NCBI GenBank assembly: GCA_037833965.1
Contig: AP031353.1
Location: 6,388,501-6,452,500, forward strand
Origin: Marchantia polymorpha subsp. ruderalis
Lineage: Eukaryota > Streptophyta > Marchantiopsida > Marchantiales > Marchantiaceae
DNA length: 64,000 nt
Reading direction: 5' to 3'
The notes under the pieces are model-generated. The model was not told where the DNA came from. It was given only the letters and a program-made list of their open reading frames with translations, and searched no databases. Positions 1-12,241 of the stretch are shown here, in pieces; the stretch's first letter is position 1; each line of letters opens with the position of its first letter. Both the position numbers and the translations under genes were made by a program.

Positions 1-1079
1 TGAATAAGTATACAAAAGTAAATGTAATCGACCACTAATAAAGAAGAGGAAAACGGAAAACAGGAGCTCAATCTGGAATGTGCTAAAGCACAACTGACGT
101 AGATACACAGGGTAACAGAAGCTGCGAAGAGGATAATACAGAGGTGTGGCCATGCTAACGTAGATACAGGGGAGAAGTTTGTGATTACAGAGAATTAAGA
201 AAATAGATTTATAATGGAAAATTCATGAATAAGAAGAAAAAGGAAAAAAGGAGCTCACGTATATAAACAGTAACATAGAGGCAGCAAAGATGTTCACATA
301 ATAATGACCAACAACTTGATCGATTTATTATGCTTACTCCCAAATACAGAGAAGGAAAGGAGAACAAATGAACTCGGGGATAGACATTGACGAAGAGATG
401 CACCATGTGCCACACTGGTCAACAAGGTGATATTCAGCAGTATGATTGTGAGGGAGAAACGGAGACCACAAACCCACCCGAGGAAACGGGTATGACCTAT
501 CAAAAGTCGAGTACCCGAAAACTTGAAATCGTTCAGTCTTTGGGCAAGCCTTCCTCACAATAAATAAATAGCCTTCTACAACAACCCTGGCCTCAACCTT
601 ACGGGTCAAGTTTCTTCTATGTGCAACAAACTGAAACAGACTATATCGTTTGAGTGTTGACGTCTTTCTTTCGAATGATGCTTATCGTCGAAGCATGATT
701 GTATCGTATAACGAATAAAGGAAGTGATCTAGAAAAGTCATAAAAGTCATACAGCACTTAAGTAATGTGGCACATGAAACCTGTGTCCAAATACCATAAA
801 CAAAGATGTCCTGAAGCCTGTCAGACTGACAATGCTCAAGATTTGAGCTAAACAGGGTTATGTATGTTGTAGTTATGAAAACGTGCTATCAAGCAGGACT
901 GGCGCAATCAAGGAGCCTTGTACGTTCAGACCATCCTACTATGTATCACCCCAATACATATTTAGGGAGCACTTGCAGGATACGTAGATTACTAAGCAAT
1001 TTGTAAATGACTTGCAGGAACTTAACAATCGTCACTATATCCCCTCTACCTAGAAAGACGAAAAAGATTCTGCACTTAC

Positions 1080-4000
1080 AAATTTTAAGCTTTTCCCGTT
1101 GACCTGCAGTCTTCGAAGGGCAGTCCTTGGCGAGATGGGTTACTCCGCCACAGAGCTTACAGGAACCACCCTGAAAGAAGCAAGAACAGTGATTGAGGTA
1201 GGTTTCCCTCTGAAAGTGTTCGATCCATGTGTTCCATGTTCGACGGATCGGCATTTGTGTGATTCGATCACAGAAGAATCTGAATCTAAATCAGACTGAT
1301 CTAAACTATCTCTAAACCAGTTAAATTGTTGGTTTGACGAACTATGCAGAACTACTAACTACCACACTTAGCAGCGGTGGTAAAGAACGTCACGAAGGTA
1401 GATCTGCGGCTTCAGATGCCATACAGCAGGCATCTTTTCCTGTATTTCCCCATTGCTTAGAAGCTTACCTTAGGATAGATGCCGTGCGGATTGCTTGGGC
1501 AATTTTTACTAAGATGTCCTTTTTGTTTACAGACAAAACATTCGGCGAATGCTGTCCCTCCTGCGAACGAGACCGTGTTGGAATAGAGGAATTAAATTGT
1601 CCAGCTTAAGCTTACGTAATGCACATATTCACTTAAAATGAACTGTGAATGGCCAAACCTAGTGTGTAAAGATCGACGAATAATCAGCATCATCCATGAG
1701 CCATGAACTAGTGAAAGAAACATAATATGAAGACATATATGTGGGGACAAAGCACCATGGTTGTACCATCTTTCAGCGGTTGTTTGCACTCTGAAAGCCG
1801 ATGCCCGCTTTCACCACAATTGTAGCAGAATTTGGAACTACCGTCTTCAGCCCCACCAAAACTACTGGGACAATTTTTCACCGTATGTCCAATTCTCCGA
1901 CAAAGGAGACACATCTACTGTGTCAAAGCATCACCAAATATGAATTAAGCTCAGCATAACAAATCATGCTTGATCCAGTTTCACAAATACAGTTCATAAA
2001 CACGAAGCAGCAGAAGAGCAAAGAATGATTAATCACCCATTGCGCAAATTATCAAGTCATACCCTCCACAACTGGTACCTCTAAGTCTCCACTCAAATGC
2101 CTCGAAGGATTGATAAGAAGCAGTTCGAATTTATTTTACTTTTAGATAACATGGCAGATTTTATAATGGAGCTTAACTCTCGAAAGAAACTTAACACGAT
2201 CGACTTAAAACTGTGAACGCATCCAAGGTATTGGTGGAATTCAGACCTAAAAACCTAAACCGTGGCTTAATCAGGTAAAACAGAAACGAAGTACTCAACA
2301 AACCAGTTGGTTGAAAAGGTCAAAATGATCAGATACAATTATACAAGATTGAATTCAGACTCAACGAAGGCCTCAAAAAGCAATAATTCAAAAAAAGCAC
2401 TAGACGATGGGAAGGGATTGTCATTGCTGTGGTAGTAAGAGGAGGATAGGTACTACTATTTAAACTACTACTGATGTAGAGGTTTCTTCCGTGAATGGTA
2501 AAGGGAAGACAGAAAAGAGTTGAATTTGCTAGAACTTTTAAAGCACATTCTTCGTTTACTTGACTCCTCGAGGGGAGAACTCAAGCAAACGAGCAAAAGA
2601 TTAACCGTGTGACTGATATTTGTGCCAATGCTTGTACGACACTTAAAAATGCAGAGGTAAACAAAGTTTGTGAATTTGAAAGCAAACTGCACATAGAGCT
2701 TGTAACGAAGAAGAGTGGAATAACGTCCATTACAATCTTTAACGTAGTGGACGATGTCCTTTAGATGTGGTCAGTTCGAAGTTTCCAGCTGTCACAAAAA
2801 GCCCCACGAATCTCGCTACAAACGAAGAATGCACGCCACAAGGAGAGCATGTTGCAGTGTGGTTCTCCATCTTGTTCTTCTAGTGGTTGAGATAGAAGAC
2901 ATTCGGGACGTTGAGTTCCAACAGGTACCTCCGCAAGGAGTCCCATGAAACTGAATCAAGCTTTCCCCTTTCCAGTCCTTAACCCAAAGGTTAAGGACTG
3001 GAAAGGGGAAAGCTTGATTCAGTTTCCACCCTGCCATCTTGCTCTAGATCGCCATCACTGGTCACCGAAATTTCGAAAGGATCTGCATCTTGCTAACAAA
3101 GACAAAGTTCCAGAGGCAAGTTCCCAACTCCAGTCTGTAACGGGGTCAATGGTCTACCTGACTTTGTAGAGTCATGTAAAGGACAGTATCTAGGGCATCA
3201 ATAAGATTACATATGGCGAAGTTAAATGGCGTATTCATCAATGACCGATCGTCTTGGTATTGTCTGTAACAGGCTAAAGACCATAGACCTCGTTACCTTA
3301 ATTAGCAAGGTTAGGACAAATCTAAGCTAAACAAGTAAATTGCTGGCAGCCATTGCAACGGTGTGCATTATGGCCAGTGGTGCAGTGGCCTTGGACTGAA
3401 ACTCTGCTCTCCAATTCCAGGACAACACAACACTTTTTACGCAGGCTCTCGCAGGATCTGAAGCGCACTAGAATGCGTAACATCTACAATATTCGCAGAG
3501 CTACAGAATAAATAGCAGATGGGTAGCGGCAATGCTTAGCATGTACGAGATCGATGCAACGGAAGTCTAGGTGTCTCGTCACGAAGGTGCCGACGAGATA
3601 TACTACATTACAAAGCGCAAAGACAAACCGATGGATGCATTCGGAGAAGTCAGAGATAGTAACACTGTGGAGTACACGGACAGTCCTGCTGTCGAAGTAA
3701 CAGTGGTGGTAAGAGAGTGGGCGGAACAGGGTATTGGTTCCGACAGAAGACAGTCCTCCAAGGACCATCAACAATGCCTGCACGGGAAGCGTCAGATTCC
3801 CGTCACTCCTCCTTGGAATTTCCTTCGCAAAGCTGCAAAGAATTCTCCACAAATCTAAACCTCCAGAAAGTAGCAAGTATAACAATCTGAGTCACGTTGC
3901 AACACAACAAGTGTCCTCGAGGTTTCTACAAGTTGGAGACACACCAAGATTTGGCAACACTCCTCTTTGTTGAACTTCGACGAAAACTTCGTCCTTACTT

Positions 4001-5253
4001 ATTTCTTATTTCCACGAGGTTGTAAGACACACAAGATCCAAATGAGTCACAACTGAAGTTCACATTCAAAAGGAAAAACAGAAACGAGTGTTTAGCAACC
4101 TAAAAGGCCGTTGGAAAGAAGTTGCCAATGAGCCGATGCTAGACTCCACTACAAATGAGACGATTAGAATCTCAAAACAAAAGACAATTTCATTTTTCTC
4201 TCATTGATACGAAATATCATTGAGAGATTGTGTTATTTCTACCTGACTCATAATTGACGATATGTGCGCTGCGCAAGATAGCCATCGTACTTAAAGCAAA
4301 ATGTACGTTGAGTCCCTCGCCACGGCAAAAAACACTAACCTTCTTCCGATCTGCGGAGCTTTTCGTTGGGCAAAACTTAGCGATGTGATCGGTACCCTTG
4401 CACAGGAAGCAGCCTTCACCGGGTCTCATCCCTGCTACGCGTAGAGGATGTTTACTCCCAGTTTTCTTCGAGGCTTTATCATCTTTCGCTCTCTTCGGAC
4501 CTTGACCCGTTCCCTGAATCCCATCAAAACGACTACTCTTAGTCCAAAACTAAATGCAACGTTGTGTTCCCAGCTGCAAAGACGAGAATATTTATTCGAA
4601 GACAATCATCCAAGTCGGCACTGATTCAAAAAGTAGTAACCAAGAGCAGAAAGTCGAAAATTACTGGAAAATACTTGACTTGTACAGAAAGGAACAAATT
4701 TAATGCAGTGAACAGATGCAGCCACTGAAGCCCTCAACCCAGAATTAAAGTACTCATGGAAAAGCAGCAGATGCAGTATTCTCCAGCGCCTGAACTCACC
4801 CTTTCATTTCAAACATGTTCACACACAGGGCTGTAATTGTCTTTCGCGAAGGGACCGATCATCCAAGAAGTGCCTGAAAGCAGGCATCAGTTCTAAGCAG
4901 TCAACATTCGCTGTGGACCTATAATCAACCTCAACTTTCGAATCTGCAGGATGAACACGGCGACTTATACAAGCTAGCTGATTTGACCTCACCTTCAAGT
5001 TATCCCCAGACTCAGCTTTCTCAGACCCATTGGAAACGGACTGAACGACTTCTCCGTCATCGTTGCCCACATTCTCTCCTTCGTCATTTCTCTTACGTTT
5101 CTTCGGTCCGCTAATCTTCTTCTTCTTCCCGGATTCCAAAACTTCCGCTCCATGATTCTCCGAGTTCTGCTTCTTCAGCACTACGTTAGGCTCACCACCG
5201 TCGCCTGACTGAGCCAATTTCTTGCGTGCAGCTCTCTGACGAGCATTTCCCAT
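1080..5253 (-). CDS. Zinc-knuckle (CCHC) protein, ZCCHC9-like, 5 exons, 3' end unresolved
   Basis: Probable nucleolar or RNA-binding protein of the ZCCHC9 family (plant relative At5g52380). Exons on the minus strand: 5253-4993, 4513-4340, 1914-1767, 1560-1469, 1170-1080. All have GT donors and AG acceptors, and the phases agree throughout (0, 0, 1, 0, then 1). The 255 residues recovered start with a lysine/arginine-rich segment containing KKKKISGPKKRKR, a likely nuclear/nucleolar signal, followed by five CX2CX4HX4C knuckles starting near residues 122, 147, 175, 202 and 229. The linker GTAFAECFVC and the motif NPHGIYP are typical of the family. ATG at 5253 was chosen because it opens MGNARQRAARKK; the longer frame upstream has only a TTG start. 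After the last donor (gtaagt at 1079) I could not find a convincing last exon, so the C-terminus may lie below 1080 or off the window. The family assignment is firm; the function is inferred. Confidence 0.85.
2947..3026. repeat. Perfect 38-bp inverted repeat with 4-nt loop (hairpin)
   Basis: Arms 2947-2984 and 2989-3026 are exact reverse complements over 38 bp, separated by the loop caaa (2985-2988); pairing stops at both ends. It lies inside intron 2 (4339-1915) of the minus-strand CCHC gene, so it would be transcribed as a stable hairpin. It could be a foldback/MITE remnant, a young small-RNA precursor, or a palindrome formed by repair. No coding function is seen. Confidence 0.9.
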
Positions 5254-5356
5254 CACATAGACCGCAGGCGATTGGAGAAGCACGGAGAGCAGATGTAGCG
5301 CTAACAAACTTTCCTTCGTGAGACGAGCACTAAACCGATTCGCCGAACCAGGGTTC

Positions 5357-5364
5357 TAGGGTTT
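5357..5364 (-). promoter_or_regulatory. Telo-box (AAACCCTA) upstream of the CCHC gene
   Basis: On the minus strand the sequence reads AAACCCTA about 105 bp upstream of the ATG, followed closely by a second partial copy (AACCCT). Telo-boxes are known in plants near the start sites of ribosome-biogenesis and translation genes, which suits a nucleolar-type zinc-knuckle protein. The role here is inferred from position and motif only. Confidence 0.45.
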
Positions 5365-5379
5365 TAGCAGCTCTACAAA

Positions 5380-6240
5380 TTTTCCTCTACTTCTGACTTT
5401 CTATTTCGATTTCGATCCCCCGTGATTTTGTAATCCCAATGAACGACATTTCAACACGATACAGTCTGCCTTGAATGCTGGTCTGGTCATGGACAGACTA
5501 ACATACGACTTGGACGGCGGTGACAGATTTCGTTAAGAGTTTACTTTTGTATATAAAGAACGTACATCAATTACCTAAATGAGTTCTTACATCAACCTTC
5601 TAATGCAAATGCGGTGCAAACTTGCTAATCTATCAAAGTCAGTTAAGTCTCGGAATGACTTAAGTAGTCTAGAATAAGTGATGGGAGTGATACTCAAACA
5701 CTCACTTGGGTTTTAGCACCAATATCATCACATTAGATCATCATCCTTCGTTCTTAGTTTTGGAAATATTTCGATAATAAGCTCATGTCTTACGATACAG
5801 CGTTCTTCATAACATCACAGAAACTAATATGGAGTGAGTTTCTTGTTGTAATTATCAAAAGTATTTATAATTTTTTTCTCTAGATCTCATTTGAAGATCT
5901 CATTGAAGAATAGTCTATGTTTATACGACATCCATACAAAAAATGCTGATTAAGTTCCCTCTCTTGCTCATAAAAACTATCTTAGAGACTATTTGCGTGT
6001 GATGTTTGCTCCATATACCATGAAACATTTTTATGGATCTACTTCTTTTATAGAAAGATACTTGTCTTTGGCAGGTCGCATCTGAAATCCAACATTTGGA
6101 TAATTGTTTTCCAAACAACACATCCGAGTTAGATTCGCGGCGTAAGCATGTTGGGGGGCTGAGCAGCTGATGGCATCATCGCCAAGAAGACTCACGAGCA
6201 TGATGACAATAGCCAAACCACACAAACTTTCACAATGATG
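5380..6240. other. Intergenic, no gene recognised
   Basis: Upstream flank of the minus-strand CCHC gene leading into the AT-rich island. Only short open frames in unrelated frames; no domain, RNA or element recognised. Confidence 0.6.
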
Positions 6241-9200
6241 CATTCATGGTGAGAAAAAAAAACATTTCAGTACAAAAATTTGGACGATACAAAATTCTAA
6301 TTGCTAATTGCACTCTGTGTACTTCGTAATTTTATTCACCACGTATTTATTTACTTTTCAATTTTCACATTTTGCGTGACATTTTGTGTTATCTTTTGTA
6401 GTGCCTTGTGGTTACATCTATATTGCTTTCATATTAGTTTTCATTTTTTACCGGTTTTGTTAAATATATCAATTCTAACATAATCTTAAATCTATCAACA
6501 ATCTCATGTAAATATTCGTTTTGAACTCTACATTCATTGCAGCAGGTTATTTATCTATATTGTGAATCTATTTTGGTATAGCTGATACTTATACTTTTTT
6601 AGGATCATGGACTATGATTCTAATTTAAGATATTTGAAATAAATTTTTATTTATTATTTAAAAGAAATTATAAATTTATGGATAAATAATCTTTAAAAAA
6701 TAAGTAAAGATGCCACACATTAAAAAAAAGCTAATTCAAAACTCATTTGTTTAATATTGTGAAAAGTTTGCAATGACTTTTATGAAAATGAGTTATCTAT
6801 TTATAGCAACAACTAGGATTTTTTGTTTTGAATCACATATAGATATATAATTTATATTTCTGTAAGTTTTTTTTAAATCATGGAGTATTATATATACATA
6901 TACATACATACATACTAATATCATCAATCCTTTTACACACTTTCTTCATAGGATCGAAAATTGACTCTTTTTAAAATTAATTATAGCTAAATTAACCAGG
7001 ATTATTCAGCCCAATTACCCTAATACTGTATAAACGGAATCATTTTATCTTTTATCAACACACGAGGCGTTCTAACAAAGCTCTACTTTATTACCATGAA
7101 TGTACACTTAACAAAGTTCAGCAACCATGTACTTCACGTTTATTTTCTCCATTTTGTGGAAGAATTTTAGCCAAACCGAGACAAAACATCATGATTTAAT
7201 AAAAAAGTTTAACAACAAAAATTGTATATATCCTAGAATGTACTCATAGTTTTCATATTGTAAAAACATTATGATTTTTAATAAAATAATTATAATTTTT
7301 ATATTATACAACCAATATAAGTTTAATCAAAACCTCCTATTTGTTGGCTTCTTTGAATCAAAAAAATAAATATTTTATAAAATTATTTATATCTAATTAA
7401 ATTATTCATGAATTAAAATTATAATATCATTATTATAAAAATCATATTAAATTTTTTGCAAATAATAATATAATTAATAAAATTGAAATTCAACCTACAA
7501 AAAATTTAATTGAATATAAAATCAAATCATCGTTCAAATGAAAAAGGTATATAATATCGAGATAAATATCGATTTAATAATTTATATTAAAATTAAAAAA
7601 TCGAAATTTTTTCATGTTTATTTTATTAGATTAATACAATTTAATGGATTATATTCTTATATTTTTTAAACAAATCACACACACAAAAGTTGATAAAATC
7701 AAACTGGTTATATTTTAGTGAGATTTCTAAAGATTTCAATTTTGTTAATCATTCAATACATTTAAATTGCAATGTGATTGAATGAATGTTATAAAATGAA
7801 ACAATTCCTGTCAGATATCGCCTACTTATGTTGCATATGAAAATTGTGCAAGTAATTTTCAAATTCTGATTTGAGTTCACTTTATAATATATAATTATTA
7901 GTTGTATTCATTTTATATAATTAAGATGTAAGATTTTATACTCCATAGGAGAACAAAGTTTTTTTGACTTCATTGTTCAAACATTGTATTTTTTCAATCA
8001 ACTTGTTTACTTCAAAGATGCATATGAAATATGTAAACCTAATATCGTGAATAAATACATATTCTATAAGATGTTTGTCATAAGTTGTCAAATGTAATAA
8101 AACCTATCAAATATATTAAGTGCATACAATTTGATTAAAGAAAATACTTATCTGGAAAATAATCAATATTCGATATTTAATCAAATGTACGAAAAGCTCA
8201 ACAATTAATTTATGTTATAGAGATATATTTTAATTTTTCTACGGTCAATAAATGGATACAATCTTATCAATAGACATCTTATGGTTTGAGATAGAAAAGA
8301 TAAGATTAAACCGTTATTCAAATGGATGTTATGTGAAAAAATAAAATAAGACAATAAAAAATGATTTCTCTGAAAAGAACAAAATTTTCATCCATGTTAC
8401 ATATTTAGAAAACTTTAAAGGTTGCTCATAATAGATCTTTATAATTACAATGCAAAAGATTATTTGCATAAAATCAGATTGCCGACAAAGTTAGAATCAA
8501 ATTATGAATTGGAATGAAACTGAAATAAGTTTAATATAATATATACACCATCAAATTTCTTTATGTGCTTTCATTCGTATTAGACATGCATGCGTGAAGT
8601 GCAAGATATGAAATTGAATACTTTTTTCCAAAATGAGTTTAAGAGCTTAGAAAATATATTGAATATTTTGGCTTACAAATCATTTGAAGAAGAAATAATT
8701 CCAAGTATTACAACAATCTCTTCAATTTGCTATCGGGACTAAAAAACTACAGTTTATTCCAATTTTTCAAAATTATCCCATATGTGATTGCTTTTAAATA
8801 TAATGAATGTTATTTTTAGAATTGATGTTGTTTTATTATTCCTATAAAATATTTTATTCAGGGTAAACTTCTTTTATTGATTTCAAATCATTAAAACTAT
8901 AAATCCATCCCCATTACATTTACAAAAAATTTCTAAAAAAATATGGGTGTAATTTTATTTAAAGTTAGTCCAGATATATTTTATTTGAATGATATGAAAT
9001 TATAAAAAAATTGTAATATTCTAATTTATTCAATATATATAAAGTTTATTATTATAATTTTGAAGATAAAAAACATAAACATAGTTTTCCTCAAATTTTT
9101 TTATTTTTTGTATAAAAAAAATAATATCAACCAACGTTTGATGTATTTAAAAATTCTGCATGACTTCATAATAAATGTTTGAAGATATGGGATTGATTAA

Positions 9201-9950
9201 TTGTATATTTTATGATATTTGAAAGTATATTTGATGAACATGTAAGCTTCTAAGTTTTTTTAATATATATAGTATTGTTTTAAAATTTAATAATTTGACA
9301 CAAATATTTTATAATAGTGTATGAAAATCAATGCACAATCAAATATGTAAAAGATTTCATTTTACAAATTTTTATCATATATTGATGGCCCTAGTTAAAG
9401 TCATAAATTTTATTTCTAGCTTTAACTATGGCCATCGATATTGATCGATTGTAACGTTATCAATGTTGTATGACTGGTTGATGACAATGCCAACAAGTAG
9501 ACATATGCGTGCACATCTTGAAAAAATAATCATATGCCCCATATACAAGATTATGATCGTTTAATATAGATGTAGATAGTAAAAAGCACCATACTACAGG
9601 TCTTGCTTACTAAATTTGCATGTCGAAATGTAATCATCGAAGTGTATGTGTAATAAAAATTTAATTCAATAAATAAAATGCATAGTTCTTTTAAAAATGA
9701 TATTTATTTAAAAAATATTATTATTTGCAATAAAATATATTACAAAATTTTCAGTAATATTTATTACAAGAATACTATGCATACAAATTTATGTCAATTA
9801 TTCTATATAATCTCATGAAACAATACTCTCAAATATTAACGTATAAGTATCTCATACATAGTTGAACAAGAATTGAGAATTATCAAGTACTAGAATTCAG
9901 ATGATTCGTTGAGGGGGAGATCTTTTATTCAGTCTACAAGCAGTTATTAC
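6240..9950. other. AT-rich gene-free island
   Basis: Long stretch made mostly of A and T with short homopolymer runs. No open frame of 60 codons between about 6,485 and 9,955 on either strand. One foldback (9378-9442) is present. Composition differs sharply from the gene-bearing flanks. It may be decayed transposon DNA, but no element is recognisable. Confidence 0.7.
9378..9442. repeat. Imperfect foldback, about 23-bp arms, 19-nt loop
   Basis: Left arm 9378-9400 ends gatggccctagttaaag; right arm 9420-9442 starts with its complement ctttaactatggccatc. There is one mismatch in the inner 17 bp and at least one more in the outer part. It sits in AT-rich gene-free DNA and may be a small MITE remnant. 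Confidence 0.65.
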
Positions 9951-11340
9951 ATGCTTTGGCCCACTGTAAGTTTGATCTATTATGTATTTTTTTGTATGGG
10001 TGTGATGGAAGCTTGTATCTTGACCACATGTTTGTTATTCATGATGCTCAAATAATCTGTTTGAGCATCATGAGTTTGGTGTTTCATTGTGTTTGTTTGG
10101 CGGATGTTTGTGTGCAATACAAACTGAACTCCTGCCCGACGTAGTCTCTGGAAGGCATCAGCCACCGCTTCATTTGTTATCAATATTAGGACCACTCTTT
10201 TATCCAGAATTGTGTACAATGGGTAACGACAAACCATCCATTCTTTCTCCCTCCCTTACGAAGATTCCCTCCATCTAAAACCATATGGTGATGGCTTTGG
10301 GTCAGAGTATACTTTTGAACTAGAAAATCTATCATTCTCCCACGGAGCAACTCAGCGATCGGAAGAACTCGAGGAACCAAGTAATTTCGCTCAAAGGAAC
10401 AACAAGGCAGCTCAATAGTATATCTCCACTTTCATAGGACCAGGTATAAGGTGGTTCACTACAGGATACACAAACTTCAAAACAAATGAAACAAATTACT
10501 CACTAGACGTCGAAAGCATTTATTCAGCCAAAAGGAACCCGCTATACCGGCAGCGCCCTCTGGGCAGAAGCATATGTAGATGGTTTCCATGTTATTTCTA
10601 ACATACCCTTTCCATTAATATGCTTTTGAAAGATTAGTTTCGCATTTTGGGGAAGAATAAAACCAGGAATTCAAACCCTAGAGAACGATAATTTATTAGG
10701 TTAATCCACCAAACCCTAAAAAGTTGGAAAATTACTTAAATTTACTAGAATCTTTTAATGGTGAAAAGAAATTCTGACCACAGTCTTTCAAGGACGGCAT
10801 TGGAAGGAGGAAATTGCAAGTGCACCAATAAATTCATGGTCAAATCGAGGTATGAAGTTTGCTTGAGTTGACTAATTGGTGGACTACTTGAAGCAACCCG
10901 TCACCAAGCTGGCTCTTTGGGTAATTGGAAGGTCTTGTAGAAGCAATATATGACTCGTACATCTCGGAAGAGGAAATTTCACGTAAGGCCTTTATAATAT
11001 AGGACCAAAGAAATGTTGATTTTATGCAATATGCAGTATTTGAGGTTGTTTCTCATCAGATTCTAAATCCATGAACACGAGAAACACATCGTGTGATACC
11101 TATTGGAATCAGAATGCACCTATCCTAACCAGGTTCGAATCCAAATAAACTACAACTGAAACTCACGCCATGCAGATTTCAGAGTCTCGTGATCAAGATA
11201 ACTCTCAGCAGCCGCTGATCACGATATTTAGGGAAAGAAACAATTGAGATTCTCGGCAAATTGTTTAATTTTTTAACTCGGTCACTTGATTGTGCCATTA
11301 CGTCACACTCACCAACAAATGGAGAGGGCCCGAAAGCTGT
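9950..11340. other. Intergenic, no gene recognised
   Basis: Only short frames (for example 10237-9980 minus, 85 codons) with no recognisable domain. A string resembling a tRNA B-box (11132-11142) lacks a T-stem and the rest of a tRNA. I see nothing I can name beyond the inverted repeat at 10039. Confidence 0.5.
10039..10073. repeat. 14-bp perfect inverted repeat, 7-nt loop
   Basis: Arms tcatgatgctcaaa (10039-10052) and tttgagcatcatga (10060-10073) pair exactly. No T-run follows and no gene ends beside it, so a terminator role is not suggested. Confidence 0.7.
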
Positions 11341-11840
11341 CGTCAAACTGGCGCAAGTGGCGCTGGACGGAAAGCAAAGAAAAGAAATTTTCGCTTGTCG
11401 TGGGCTCCATGAGATGATATGATATGCCTGCCGCTACCAATAGGGTTCAGTGGAAGGGTAAGGAGGAACTCACGGAGGTAAAGGAGGAGCTGGTCTGTAG
11501 GTTCAACCCGGTAGACTGTGCAGTCGGGCCACAACTCAACCGGGTTGGGTGGCGAGCGAACAGCGACCACGTCCATTCTCCCGAGTACAAGAATAGGCAT
11601 AGACTAACCCACCTCTATCTTCGCCTCTATCTCCTTTACTATTGTTAGCGGGGGATGGGATGGATAGGGAAGGGGGAGAATGAGGGGAAGAGAGCCGCTG
11701 CTTCTGCACTGGGTCAGCGTCAGGGGCAGGGGGAGGAGGAGCCTGTCTCGTCGTGAGTGCATTTTTTTATCGGTCCCCTTTCGCTCGGCCGCTTTTCTTT
11801 CCTTGGCTTTCGTCGGGGGAAGGGCAAGCGGAGGCGCGGA

Positions 11841-12241
11841 AAGTAAAGGAAGGAAAGGAAAAGAAGAAGAGGAGGAGGAGGAGGAGGAGGAGGAGGAGGA
11901 AGAGAAGAAGGAGAAGAAGAGAGGAGGAGGTGATGATGAAGGGATGATGCAGGATCATCGCTGCTTCTGCTGCTGCGCTCCTTCTTCTTAGTGTCGTTCT
12001 GTTCGGTAATGCAAGCAGCAGCAGCTTCTGGAGGAGGAAGAGGAGGAGGAAGAGGAGAGGAGGGGAGGGGGAGGAGAGGAGGAGGAGGAGGAGGAGGAAG
12101 CAAAGAAAACCTGAAGTGGAGTGTGGGGTAGTGGACTGGCAGACAGACACAGAGAGAGCGAGAGAGAGAGAGGGAGGGAGGGAGGGGAGGGAGGGGAGGT
12201 AGTAGAGAGAGCGAGGGTGAGAAAGAGAGAGAGAGAGAGAA
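11841..12241 (+). repeat. Purine-rich low-complexity DNA, (GAG)n and (GA)n
   Basis: Runs of GAG/GGA triplets (about 11,865-11,935 and 12,030-12,100) pass into imperfect (GA)n (12,150-12,241). The region lies 0.9-1.3 kb upstream of the SKP1-like start codon on the same strand and is probably promoter or 5' leader. Similar GA-rich DNA precedes the NUP1-like and desaturase genes. The long frames on the opposite strand are artefacts of this repeat. Confidence 0.85.

Noticed and set aside
11132-11142. tRNA B-box-like ggttcgaatcc
   Set aside because: The flanks cannot form a T-stem or acceptor stem, and no A-box or anticodon arm is upstream.
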